NCBI GenBank assembly: GCA_019873645.1
Contig: JAIOAX010000017.1
Span: 1 to 64,000 of the forward strand
Source: Chloroflexota bacterium
GTDB lineage: Bacteria > Chloroflexota > Anaerolineae > B4-G1 > SLSP01
DNA: 64,000 nucleotides
Reading direction: 5' to 3'
The number at the start of each line of letters is the position of its first letter. Position 1 is the stretch's first letter. The notes under the pieces are model-generated. The model saw nothing but the letters and a program-made list of their open reading frames with translations. It was not told the origin of the DNA and ran no database searches. This document shows, in pieces, positions 6,558 through 15,081 of this stretch. The translations under genes and the position numbers were made by a program.

Positions 6558-9448
6558 TCACAAAGCGGGCGCTTCGCGCGGTGGGGAGACCACCACCCGA
6601 AAACCGAGGTGCCTGTTCCAGTAGCTCGGGTTGTACCAGCCGCGATAGGCGCAGCGGGCGTCGTCTCGATAGCCGTCGAAGGCGCCACCCCGCAACACAC
6701 GGGCGATATTGTCCCCGGCTTCCAAGTCCTCTCGTTTCTTCTCGGCCCGGTAAGGATATTCCTTGTAGATGCTCCGTGTCCATTCCCACACGTTGCCCAC
6801 CATATCCAGGCACCCATACGGCGAGGCGCCCTCCGGGAAGATGCCCACCGGTGTTGTACCCTCCACGCCCAACTCACTTGAATTGCAATAGCCTTCCTTC
6901 CAGGTATCGCCCCACGGATACTCGCGCTGATCTGCTGCGCCCCGTGCCGCCTTCTCCCATTCAGCCTCGCTGGGAAGATGCACGATGCAGGAGAGAGGAA
7001 TACTTCATCAACACCCCCATCACGCCACACCCGAATCTTGCCTCCTGCCTCTTGCATCTTTTCTGTAAGCCAGCGGCAGTAGGCCAATGCCTCGTGCCAC
7101 GTCACATTGACCACCGGATGGCTTTCCAACCCGCGAGGGACAGCGCCGTTTTCCCAATGACGCGGCGCGCGCTGTCCGGTGGCTTCCACGAAGAGGCGAT
7201 ACTGCGCGTTGGTGATAGGTGCTTTGGCAATCCAGTAGCGCTTCAGGGTAACTTTGTGAACGGGTTTCTCGTCATCGTATGCTTCACCGCCCATCCAGAA
7301 CTCACCCGCCGGTATCTCGACCCACACCGGCTCGCCGTAAGGCAGCGTCCAGAAGGCAGGCTGCGCGCCGTAACTGCCGCTCTCGATTTTGCCCAGGGCT
7401 TCCGCGGCTGCCGCGCGGCGCTGCACCAACGTTTTCAGGTCGGCGCCTTTCTTCAATGGCGTCTCGAATGCCTTGCGCAAGCGCGCCTGGATTTCGCCCG
7501 CCAGGTCGCCCTCGGTGCGCGCCTGGCCCACGTCGCGCACAGCCTCCGCCGCCAGCACCAGGTTATGGTAGGGTTCGGGTTCCGGCTTGTGCTCCATAAT
7601 GGCGCGGATCAGTTCCGTCGCCCGACGCTTGCCCTGGGTGCTCAGGTAGCCCGCTTCCAGCAGCACCACCTCGCGCCACCAGGAATCGCCCAGGCGCGCC
7701 AGGGTATAGGCCACGTTGTCGGCCCGGTCAGCAATGGCCCGCGCCGCCAGATGCTCCTGGAAGGTGAGGTGGCTGAAGGCGTAGATGCCCTGCCCGCGCT
7801 CGGTGAGCAGGCCGCTGCGCTCGTTGATGAGCGCGATAAAGCCGTTCACCGCCTTCTCGGTCAGTCGCCAGTCCTTGAGCATCCCCTGGAAGGGCTGCGC
7901 CAGTTGTTTGCGCAGGTCGTCCAGTTCGATCTCCCGCGCGTGCTGTTCCATCAGCCACAAGGCCACCGGCTCCAGTAAGCTGCGGCGGTCGCCCGCGTCC
8001 AGTTCCAGTCCTTGCAACACCTCGGTCGCGGGCAAGCCCTTCACAGCGTCCCACTGCACCAGCAGCACTTCAATCGCTTCTTCGTACAACTCCACGCGCC
8101 GGTCGGGTAACTGCGCGCGGTAACGTTGTACCAACGCGATGACGGTCAGCAGCAGCGGGTTCACCGCCAACTCGCGCACGCGGGCATTCCCTTCAATCGC
8201 TGAGATCAGTTTATTGGCTTCGGTCTCGGCCTTGCGCAAAGCGTGCTCCGTCGCCCCGCCCGCGAGCACCACTTCCACAGCGCGGTTCCAGTGACGGGCA
8301 AAGCGCGCGATGTCGTCGTCGGTGAAGTCGCGCACGGTGGTCGTGGCGTAGTCCGCGCCCAGGCGCGCACCACCCGTGTAGCCCACAATGCGGCTGGTGA
8401 CGACGTAGCGGTTTTTCGGGTAGGCCAGCGTGAACTTTTCCAGAATGCGGGCGATGCGCTGGCGGGTGGGCATCCGCGCCACTTCGTCCACGCCATCGAA
8501 CAGGACGGCGCACTGGCCCGCTTTGAGATATGTCGCAAAGAAATCGGCGGGCAGGACGAGGTCCTGGTTGGTGAAGTACAGCCGCAGGTAATCCAGCAGC
8601 AGCCTGGGACCGTCCGCGCCTACGTCGGGGCACTCTTTTTCCAGATAGCGGGCGAAGTCGCGCAGGGGCAGGAGAATGGGCAGGCGGCGTTCGTCGAGAC
8701 CGAGGCGCTGCTTGACGTAGCGCAAGCTGTCAGCTTGCGCTACAGTTGTGACGTTGAAGTCCCGCGCAAACGTGAGCGCCAGGTAACGCAGCAGGGTCGT
8801 CTTGCCGCTGCCGGGGTCGCCCAACACCACCAGGCGTGGGTGCATCGCCAGCGCTTCTTGTACCTGCACTTTGACCGTTTCCACTACAGACCTGTCAGGT
8901 TTTGAAAACCTGACAGGTCTCGTATCTGGTCTCTCGCCGGGCGCGAGTTTCGCCATCTCCTCCACCCAGGCTTCTGCGTCGCGCACGGTCCTGCGCACCG
9001 TCGCCGTGAGGGTGACGTAAACCTCTTCCAGGTCAATGCTCACCAGGCCGGAAGCCGAGCGGATGCCTTGCAGTTGCAGGCGGCTGTTTTCTTCGATGAC
9101 GTGGGTGAGGTAACAGGCGCGGGCGTCTTGCGGATCGCACGTTGCGGGCTGCCGTTTGAGCCAGTTTTCCAGAATGGGAACAGCATCGGGGTTGTGGCGG
9201 CAGTGTTCGAGGATGAGGTTGACTTTCTCATCCTTGCGCAAGCCGCGTCCGAATCTGTTCTGCACTGCGGGAAAGTGATCCAACGCCAGGGCGTCTATTT
9301 GGGGATCATCAAGGCGATTCAGACGCGCGCGGAGATTGGAGAGGTCGGGCGGCGGCACTTCGGCCTTTGGCTCCTGTCGCGCGCCACAGTTCGAGCAGAA
9401 ATTCGCCTCGTCTTCCAGTTGTTTGCCGCATTGGGGACACGTCTTCAT
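6558..9448 (-). CDS. Zinc-ribbon / EAD-like / NACHT NTPase / SUMF1-like protein, frameshifted near the 3' end
   Basis: Candidate STAND-type immune NTPase. Order of domains: zinc ribbon (CPQCGKQ...CSNCG, residues 4-22); EAD-like helical domain (about 35-100, LRARLNRLDDPQIDALALDHF); NACHT with Walker A GDPGSGKTT near 208, Walker B VLFDGVDEVAR near 319 and a helical C-terminal part (FSHLTFQEHLAARAI); and a SUMF1/formylglycine-generating-enzyme-like C-type lectin fold from about 700 (FWMGGEAYDDEKPVHKV). The first reading frame runs to 6491, but SUMF1 homology leaves it near 6970-6990 and continues in another frame (HLPSEAEWEKAARG to GFRVVVSP) ending at 6558. One indel therefore breaks the gene or is an assembly error. 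The gene begins 3 bp after the adaptor gene, with AGGTGA overlapping that gene's stop, so translation is probably coupled. Two palindromic repeats lie in frame inside it. Confidence 0.8.
6598..6686 (-). other. Candidate hypervariable (DGR-type) region of the SUMF1-like domain
   Basis: The last coding stretch (RGGAFDGYRDDARCAYRG, then WYNPSYWNRHLGF) sits where variable regions of diversity-generating retroelements sit in C-type-lectin/SUMF1 targets, about 15 residues before the stop. Thirteen surface-type positions (Asp, Gly, Tyr, Asp, Asp, Tyr, Gly, Tyr, Asn, Ser, Tyr, Asn, His) all use codons ending in C or T, and each can arise from AAC/AAT by changing only A. No reverse transcriptase or template copy is in this window, so the assignment is an inference. 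Confidence 0.4.
8717..8743. repeat. In-frame palindrome within the NACHT gene, GTAGCGCAAGCTG type
   Basis: Perfect 13-bp arms with a one-base loop. The same palindrome, with one loop change, starts every unit of the 78-bp array at 31216-31671. In the protein it encodes part of VAQADSLRYVKQ just after the first NACHT helix. Confidence 0.85.
8888..8920. repeat. In-frame palindrome within the NACHT gene, AGACCTGTCAGGTTTT type
   Basis: Perfect 16-bp arms around a single G. It encodes DTRPVRFSKPDRS in the linker between the EAD-like region and the NACHT domain, so the element adds a short linker without breaking the frame. Confidence 0.85.
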
Positions 9449-9451
9449 CGC

Positions 9452-10186
9452 TCACCTCAGCAACGTTGCCAGGCGCGCGGCGTCTTCGGGATTGCGGCGG
9501 CAGTGATCGAGCAGCAGATTGAGCATCTCATCGCGCCGCAGGCCGCGCGAGAATTTATCGTAGACCGCCGGGAAATGATCGAGGCACAGGCTCTCGATGT
9601 CCACGGCATCGAGCCGTTGCAGGCGCGTGCGCAGGGCCGAGATTTCCACCGGAGAAGCGGCAGTGGGACTTGCGCCCTTTTCAACGCGGACAGTGTTGTT
9701 GTTGCCGACGACGTTCCCGTCACCGATGATGGTGATCCCGGCAGGCGGTGCGGCGTAGTAGTCTCCGGCCACGTTGATCTGCGTCCCCACGTGCTGTCCC
9801 TGTTGATTGAAGACGGATGGGCCGACAGGCGGTGGTGCTGACGGCGCGCCACCGGGCGACACACCCGCGCGCAACGTCGCTGCAACCTCCCCGGCCAGCG
9901 CCGTCAGTTGTCCCCGGCAGGCGTCGCCGGGTGGCGTATTTTCGGCCAGGACGCGCAGGAGCAAGACCAGGGCATTCTCCCCGGCAGAATTGGCGCGCTC
10001 GCTCAAGGCGTCAATGATCGCCCGCGCCCGTTCCACGCGGCTGCTGGCTTCGGGGAGCAAGTCGCGCCACGCGCTCAGGCGCGCATCCACAAAGAGGGAG
10101 CGCAGCGCGCGGTCGCTGTCGAAGGGGCCACAGCGCAGCAGCGCCGCTTGCAGGCGTTCATAGAGGTCGCCCGGAATCCCGTTCAT
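9452..10186 (-). CDS. EAD-like adaptor protein paired with the NACHT gene
   Basis: A 244-residue protein without catalytic motifs. Residues 1-100 form a helical effector-associated-like domain (GDLYERLQAALLRCGPFD; LLLRVLAENTPPGDACRGQL). A Pro-rich linker follows, then a Gly/Asn-rich repeat stretch (NQQGQHVGTQINVAGDYY; GDGNVVGNNNTVRV) of the kind seen in bacterial conflict-system linkers. Residues about 180-244 (LRTRLQRLDAVDIESLCLDH, then FPAVYDKFSRGLRRDEML) are clearly homologous to residues 35-100 of the NACHT protein. Shared death-like domains in adjacent genes suggest homotypic binding, with this protein as adaptor or sensor. ATG start with GGAGGTGATGAAGT upstream. A MITE-like element occupies its upstream region. 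Confidence 0.7.
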   Translation of the reverse strand: MNGIPGDLYERLQAALLRCGPFDSDRALRSLFVDARLSAWRDLLPEASSRVERARAIIDALSERANSAGENALVLLLRVLAENTPPGDACRGQLTALAGEVAATLRAGVSPGGAPSAPPPVGPSVFNQQGQHVGTQINVAGDYYAAPPAGITIIGDGNVVGNNNTVRVEKGASPTAASPVEISALRTRLQRLDAVDIESLCLDHFPAVYDKFSRGLRRDEMLNLLLDHCRRNPEDAARLATLLR

Positions 10187-10199
10187 ACTTCATCACCTC

Positions 10200-10316
10200 C
10201 GCATCGTCATTTTCTGACAGGGATTGACAGGATTTTCAGGATTAAAGAAGGCTTTGCAGGAGCTATTTCATCCTGCCAATCCTGTAAATCCTGTCCCAAG
10301 AAACGCACCGTGTAAC
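10200..10316 (+). repeat. MITE-like element, copy B
   Basis: Same core as copy A (CAGGATTTTCAGGATTAAA to AATCCTGTAAATCCTGTCCC). The right end keeps GTGTAAC, but the left end has lost its inverted terminus. It lies directly upstream of the adaptor gene, where its own promoter should be. Confidence 0.7.
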
Positions 10317-10480
10317 TACTGAGTATAGATAATTATGTGCTATTGGCAAAAAGAAAAGGTCAGAATGTTTTGTAAACGGGATTTGTTTTTTTCTCAAGGT
10401 GGACTATACTCCCCAACTAAGGACGACTCGACTAAGGACTACTCGACTAAAGACTACCAGACATTTGGAGGGGGAAGACG

Positions 10481-11215
10481 ATGGAGATTCTGGGGATTGA
10501 CATCGGCGGATCGGGTATCAAGGGCGCACCGGTGGAGATCAGCACGGGGACTCTTTTGACCGAGCGCCATCGGATTGCAACACCGGAGGGGGCAAAGCCG
10601 GCGGACGTGGCCCAGGTGCTCAAGAAGATGGTGAAGTATTTCGCGTGGCAGGGGCCGATCGGGTGCTGTTTTCCGGCTGCAATTCAGCAGGGCGTTGCGC
10701 GCACGGCGGCGAATGTGGACAAGAGCTGGATCGGCACGAACGCCGAGAAGCTCTTTGCTGAAGCAACCGGCTGCCCGGTGCGCGTGATCAACGATGCTGA
10801 TGCCGCCGGTCTGGCCGAGATGCGTTTCGGCGCGGGGAAAGGAATTCGTGGGGTAGTGTTGATCGTGACGGTCGGCACCGGCTTGGGTACGGCGCTCTTT
10901 ACCGACGGTATACTGGTCCCCAACACCGAGCTGGGGCACATCGAGATGAACGGCCGGGACGCCGAACTCCAGGCCTCGGACGCGGCGCGCAAGCGTGAGG
11001 ACCTTTCGTGGGAAACCTGGGCCAGACGCTTCGACCAGTATCTGCGGACAATGAAGGCATTGCTCTGGCCTGACCTGATTATCCTCGGCGGTGGGGTCAG
11101 CAAGAAACTGGATAAATTCATCCACTACCTCACCGTAGATGTTCCGCTTGTTCCGGCGGCCACGTTGAACAATGCCGGCATCATCGGCGCGGCACTGGCG
11201 GCGGAGTCGCTGTAA
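10481..11215 (+). CDS. ppgK: Polyphosphate glucokinase (ROK family)
   Basis: Predicted strictly polyphosphate- or polyphosphate/ATP-dependent glucokinase that makes glucose 6-phosphate in the cytoplasm. At 244 residues it has the short length of PpgK. The ROK/ASKHA phosphate-1 motif [11 protein letters not shown] is at the N-terminus. Other motifs are the catalytic [18 protein letters not shown] region, [24 protein letters not shown], and a C-terminal [12 protein letters not shown] adenosine motif. It lacks the CxCGxxGC zinc motif of ROK repressors, as expected for this subgroup. The start is supported by TTTGGAGGGGGAAG. The upstream 10417-10466 stretch repeats ACTCGACTAAGGAC. It appears monocistronic. 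Confidence 0.9.
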   Translation: MEILGIDIGGSGIKGAPVEISTGTLLTERHRIATPEGAKPADVAQVLKKMVKYFAWQGPIGCCFPAAIQQGVARTAANVDKSWIGTNAEKLFAEATGCPVRVINDADAAGLAEMRFGAGKGIRGVVLIVTVGTGLGTALFTDGILVPNTELGHIEMNGRDAELQASDAARKREDLSWETWARRFDQYLRTMKALLWPDLIILGGGVSKKLDKFIHYLTVDVPLVPAATLNNAGIIGAALAAESL

Positions 11216-11242
11216 TTCTTACGATATTCATATACTTTATCC

Positions 11243-11271
11243 TTGACATTAAGAAGAAAAATATCTATAAT
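11243..11271 (+). promoter_or_regulatory. Consensus promoter of msrA
   Basis: TTGACA, 17 bases, TATAAT: a perfect sigma-70-type promoter. An 11-bp inverted pair (TTATCCTTGAC overlapping the -35 box, GTCAAGGATAA overlapping the ribosome binding site) brackets it, which could be an operator. Confidence 0.8.
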
Positions 11272-11308
11272 ATCAGTATAATTCATAAGCATCGTCAAGG
11301 ATAAAGAA

Positions 11309-11857
11309 ATGACACAAGGGATAAATACAGAAGTCGCCACCTTAGGGGGCGGGTGTTTTTGGTGTTTGGAAGCGGTTTTCGATAGCCTGCAAGGCGTGTT
11401 GCATGTCGAATCGGGCTACGCGGGTGGGACGGTTCCCCATCCCACTTACGAGCAGGTTTGCACCGGCAGAACCGGCCATGCGGAAGTGGTGCAGATCACC
11501 TTTGACCCGTCTGTAATCACATTCCGTGAGATTTTGGAAGTCTTCTTCGCCATCCACGATCCGACCACACTGAACCGTCAGGGCGCCGACGTGGGGACAC
11601 AGTATCGCTCGGTGATCTTCTATCACTCGGACGCCCAGCAGGCGACGGCCAAGGGGCTGATCGCGGAGTTGGAAGCCGCGCATGTGTGGCGCGCTCCCAT
11701 TGTCACAGAGGTAACGCCGTTTACGTCATTCTACCAGGCCGAAGACTACCATCAGGAGTATTACCGGCGCAACCCACAGCAACCGTATTGTCGTACTGTC
11801 GTCGCACCCAAGCTGGCGAAGTTCAGACAACACTTTGTTGCCAGACTCAAGGTTTAA
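11309..11857 (+). CDS. msrA: Peptide-methionine (S)-S-oxide reductase
   Basis: Reduces the S epimer of methionine sulfoxide in proteins, repairing oxidative damage in the cytoplasm. The 182-residue length is typical. The catalytic motif GGGCFWCLEAVF is near the N-terminus, followed by GVLHVESGYAGG, YEQVCTGRTGHAEVVQ and the QYRSVIFYHS segment, all standard for MsrA. The start is ATG after AAGGATAAAG. msrB follows 450 bp downstream, separated by a 74-bp tandem array and an inverted MITE-like element, so the pair is probably related in function but not tightly cotranscribed. Confidence 0.96.
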   Translation: MTQGINTEVATLGGGCFWCLEAVFDSLQGVLHVESGYAGGTVPHPTYEQVCTGRTGHAEVVQITFDPSVITFREILEVFFAIHDPTTLNRQGADVGTQYRSVIFYHSDAQQATAKGLIAELEAAHVWRAPIVTEVTPFTSFYQAEDYHQEYYRRNPQQPYCRTVVAPKLAKFRQHFVARLKV

Positions 11858-11863
11858 CCCTGC

Positions 11864-12146
11864 CTTCAGCCGGTTCATCTGACGGCGCAACGTCACCCCG
11901 GCTTCAGCCGGTTTCTGATCGCACAATGTAATACCGGCTTCAGCCGGTTCATCTGACGGCGCAACGTCACCCCGGCTTCAGCCGGTTTCTGATCGCACAA
12001 TGTAATACCGGCTTCAGCCGGTTCATCTGACGGCGCAACGTCACCCCGGCTTCAGCCGGTTTCTGATCGCACAATGTAATACCGGCTTCAGCCGGTTCAT
12101 CTGACGGCGCAACGTCACCCCGGCTTCAGCCGGTTTCTGATCGCAA
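11864..12146 (+). repeat. 74-bp tandem array between msrA and msrB
   Basis: Four direct units start at 11864, 11938, 12012 and 12086, with essentially no differences. Each unit contains two CCGGCTTCAGCCGG palindromes, giving eight potential hairpins in a row. No variable spacers are present. Confidence 0.9.
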
Positions 12147-12167
12147 ATAAGAACAGTGAGGACAGTA

Positions 12168-12289
12168 GTTACGCGGTTATTCTCTTCAGACAGGATTTAC
12201 AGGATTGACAGGATGAACAAGCTCTTGTAAAGCCTTTTTTAATCCTGGAAATCCTGTTAATCCTGTCAGAAAATGACAAAGTGCGTAGC
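12168..12289 (-). repeat. MITE-like element, copy C (inverted)
   Basis: Reverse orientation relative to copy A. It begins GTTACGCG and ends TGCGTAGC, with the CAGGATTTACAGGATTGACA palindrome inside. It lies immediately before the msrB ribosome binding site. Confidence 0.7.
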
Positions 12290-12306
12290 TCCTACGAGGA
12301 GACCGT

Positions 12307-12714
12307 ATGACCGACACTGACAAGATCATCAAAAGTGACGCGGAATGGCAACAACTTTTAACGCCGGAACAATATCGTGTGATGCGCAAGAAAGGCACCG
12401 AACGCGCGTTCACCGGCAAATACTACGCCTTCAAAGAGGACGGCATTTATCGCTGCGCGGCATGCGGACAGGAACTTTTTGATTCACACACCAAGTTCGA
12501 CTCCGGCACCGGTTGGCCCAGCTTCTACGCGCCGATCGCGCATGATCGGGTCGAAGAAACCAACGACTTCAGCCATTTCATGGTGCGGACTGAGGTGACA
12601 TGCAGCCGTTGCGGCGCCCATCTCGGCCACGTCTTTGACGATGGCCCGGCGCCCACCGGACGGCGTTACTGCCTTAACTCGGTGTCTCTGGACTTTACGC
12701 CGCGTGCTTCGTAA
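12307..12714 (+). CDS. msrB: Peptide-methionine (R)-S-oxide reductase
   Basis: Reduces the R epimer of methionine sulfoxide, complementing MsrA. The 135-residue SelR-domain protein has both zinc-binding CxxC pairs (CAACG and CSRCG), the GTGWPSFY motif, [10 protein letters not shown], and the active-site Cys in RRYCLNS. The ATG follows ACGAGGAGACCGT. It ends 20 bp before a strong intrinsic terminator. Confidence 0.96.
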   Translation: MTDTDKIIKSDAEWQQLLTPEQYRVMRKKGTERAFTGKYYAFKEDGIYRCAACGQELFDSHTKFDSGTGWPSFYAPIAHDRVEETNDFSHFMVRTEVTCSRCGAHLGHVFDDGPAPTGRRYCLNSVSLDFTPRAS

Positions 12715-12733
12715 CCGCAGGTTTGGCTCTTTA

Positions 12734-12762
12734 TCCCCCGATGGGCCCATCGGGGGATTTTT
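12734..12762 (+). terminator. Intrinsic terminator after msrB
   Basis: A perfect 12-bp stem, TCCCCCGATGGG/CCCATCGGGGGA, followed by TTTTTC. Confidence 0.9.
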
Positions 12763-12835
12763 CTTTGGGGACTTGGGTTATAATAGAGATGACAAATGCG
12801 GCTTTTCAGGATTGGGGTGAAAGTCGAGGGCGAAT

Positions 12836-14908
12836 GTGACACAGACAGCCGGTATTCGCGTTTTGATCGTTGAAGACGAGCCATCATTCGTCGAGATGTT
12901 GCAGTGTATGCTGGAAACGTTGGCTTATTCCGTCGCCGGGGTAGCGCGTAACAGCCAGGAGGCTGTGGAGATGACGCAAACCTTGCGCCCGGATATTATT
13001 CTGATGGACATTGTCCTTGCCGACGACAGCGGCATTGAGGCGGCGCGCCGGATTCAGCAAATCTGCCCCACACCGATCATCGTTTTGACCGCCCACGATG
13101 AAAAGGACTTGCTTGAACAGGCGACGGCGGCCGGCGTGGCCGCCTATCTCCTTAAACCCATCACTCTGCGTGAACTGGAAAACGCCATTATGATGGTTTT
13201 GGCCCGCGATAACGATATGCGCGAACTGCGCCGGCTGAACGCGCAGTTGCAGGCCGAAATCGTCATGCGCCGCCAGATCGAAGAAGACCGTGCCCGTTTG
13301 CTGGCCGCCGAGCGCGAACAGCGGCTGTTGGCCGAGATGTTGACCGAAGTGGCCCTCGCGCTGACCTCACAGACGAATTATGAGATGGTGTTGGATGAAA
13401 TTCTGACGCAAGCGCGGCGCATCGTCCCGTTCAAGTCGGCGGCCATTTTGCGTCTGGAGGGTGATGTTTTGCGCGCGGTGCGCTGGCAGGGCTACGGGGA
13501 ACGCGATGCCTTTATGGCGAATCTGGTGTTGCCGCTGCGAGATTTTCCTATCCTTGCCGAAGTTGTCCGTTCCCAGAAACCTTACATCATTTCCAATGTG
13601 TTCCAGGAACCACAATGGGTGCTTGTGGAGGAAATCGTCTGGATAAAATCGGCGCTGTTTATCCCGATATGTTCGCGGCAGAGAGTTTTGGGGACGCTTG
13701 ATCTCGACAGTTCCAGAGAGAACGCTTTTACGGCTGCGGATGCCGAACGCCTGATGCCTCTGGTCAATGCTGCTGCCATTGCCGTTGAGAACGTCTGGCT
13801 TCGTGAAGGTCTGGAGGCCGAAGTCGCGGCGCGCACGGCGGAAATTGTTGCGGAACGCGATAAGAGTGAGGCGATTTTACGCAATGTGGGCGACGCCATC
13901 GCCATGCTCGACAAAAATTTGCAAATTCAATACGTGAATCCGGCTTTTGAGCGGCTTACGGGTTACACGGCGGAAGAATGTTGGGGAAAGGAAATCCATC
14001 AGGTCTTCAAAACCGAGTTGCCCGAACAACACCTGCGGGCCATGCAGGATGCCTATCGCAAGGGGGTAGAATGGCGGAACGAGATAGTCATCCGGCGCAA
14101 AGACGGACGAACTTATGAGGCTTTAGTCGTCGTATCGCCGATCCGGGGGGTGAACGGTGACACGGTAGGATTTGTTTTCAGCCATCACGATATCAGCTCG
14201 CTCAAAGCGTTGACACGGGCGCGCGATCAGTTCATCACCGGCATCTCGCATGAATTGCGCACGCCTTTATCCATCCTTGACCTGGCGTTGCGCAAGTTGC
14301 AGCATCAGGTTCCGGCGGATATGGATCATTCGGCCTTGAATGTGATAGCGACGCAGATTGCCCACCTCACCCACTTCACCGAAGACATCCTCGAAATGGC
14401 GGCTTTGGATAGCGGAAAAGCCGTTTCTGCCTGGAAACCGCTGCTACTTGTTCCGCTGGTAACGGATACCGTCAGACGCTATCAGGAGCGGGTGCAAGCA
14501 GCCGGTTTGACCTTGACCTGTCTGCCATTGCCGGCGGAACTTCCGGTTGTGCATGGCGATCATAGCCGCGTGGCGCGCATGCTGGCCGAGATTGTCGAAA
14601 ACGCGCTTATCTACACCCCCTCTGGTGGGAGCATTACCGTAGGGATGCAGACCCTGGAACACAACGGGCGCACCTGGCTGACCATAACCGTACAGGATAC
14701 CGGGCCGGGCCTGACGCCTGAAGAATGTGAGCGCGTTTTTGAACGCTTCTTCCGCGGTCGGCTGGCCGAATCCGGGCATGTTTTGGGGGCGGGACTGGGC
14801 TTAAGTATTGCTCAGGAAATCGCCCATGCGCATGGCGGGCAGATCACGGTAGATTCAACTGTAGGACAAGGCGCGACTTTTACCATCTGGCTGCCTGCGA
14901 CGACGTAA
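12836..14908 (+). CDS. Receiver-GAF-PAS histidine kinase
   Basis: Soluble 690-residue two-component protein from a GTG start. Residues 1-120 form a receiver (VLIVEDEPSF; phospho-Asp in IILMDIVLADDSG near 58; conserved Lys in LLKPIT). A coiled coil, a GAF domain (about 165-320) and a second coiled coil follow, then a PAS domain (AMLDKNLQIQYVNPAFERLT). HisKA has the phospho-His in GISHELRTPLS near 471, and the C-terminal HATPase has N, G1 (VQDTGPGLT) and G2 (GAGLGLSIAQ) boxes. With no membrane segment or output DNA-binding domain, it probably takes a phosphoryl signal through its receiver and passes phosphate to an unlinked partner. TATAAT at 12779-12784 may be the -10 box. No cognate regulator is adjacent. 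Confidence 0.88.
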   Translation: MTQTAGIRVLIVEDEPSFVEMLQCMLETLAYSVAGVARNSQEAVEMTQTLRPDIILMDIVLADDSGIEAARRIQQICPTPIIVLTAHDEKDLLEQATAAGVAAYLLKPITLRELENAIMMVLARDNDMRELRRLNAQLQAEIVMRRQIEEDRARLLAAEREQRLLAEMLTEVALALTSQTNYEMVLDEILTQARRIVPFKSAAILRLEGDVLRAVRWQGYGERDAFMANLVLPLRDFPILAEVVRSQKPYIISNVFQEPQWVLVEEIVWIKSALFIPICSRQRVLGTLDLDSSRENAFTAADAERLMPLVNAAAIAVENVWLREGLEAEVAARTAEIVAERDKSEAILRNVGDAIAMLDKNLQIQYVNPAFERLTGYTAEECWGKEIHQVFKTELPEQHLRAMQDAYRKGVEWRNEIVIRRKDGRTYEALVVVSPIRGVNGDTVGFVFSHHDISSLKALTRARDQFITGISHELRTPLSILDLALRKLQHQVPADMDHSALNVIATQIAHLTHFTEDILEMAALDSGKAVSAWKPLLLVPLVTDTVRRYQERVQAAGLTLTCLPLPAELPVVHGDHSRVARMLAEIVENALIYTPSGGSITVGMQTLEHNGRTWLTITVQDTGPGLTPEECERVFERFFRGRLAESGHVLGAGLGLSIAQEIAHAHGGQITVDSTVGQGATFTIWLPATT

Positions 14909-14930
14909 CGAGCACCCGGGGAGAATATGA

Positions 14931-14961
14931 TGCCCGATACGCAACCGTATCGGGCATTTTT
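14931..14961 (+). terminator. Intrinsic terminator after the histidine kinase
   Basis: An 11-bp stem TGCCCGATACG/CGTATCGGGCA with a CAAC loop and TTTTTG tail. Confidence 0.85.
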
Positions 14962-15000
14962 GTCGCAAAAATGACTGCCTGGGCAGTTAAATTCTTATCT

Positions 15001-15069
15001 CACCGCAGAGGCGCCGAGGGCGCAAAGGCGTTTTCAGATTCTCTTGGCCTGCTCTGCGCCTCCGCGGTG
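15001..15069. repeat. CACCGCAGAGGCGC hairpin element
   Basis: The ends CACCGCAGAGGCGC and GCGCCTCCGCGGTG pair around a CGCAAAGGCG core. It lies between two convergent genes and may stop transcription in both directions. A related, longer version is at 35019-35147. Confidence 0.7.
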
Positions 15070-15081
15070 GCAAAGACACTG

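Noticed and set aside
6581-7978. A 465-codon plus-strand frame opposite the NACHT gene
   Set aside because: Antisense to the NACHT/SUMF1 coding region, Arg/Pro/Ser-rich and without motifs.
6200-10400. A DGR reverse transcriptase or template repeat near the SUMF1 variable-like region
   Set aside because: No frame in the window shows reverse transcriptase motifs, and no adenine-rich copy of the region was seen, so only the target-like pattern is reported.
11864-12146. Possible CRISPR array
   Set aside because: The whole 74-bp unit repeats without unique spacers, and no cas gene is near. The same holds for the 78-bp array at 31216-31671.
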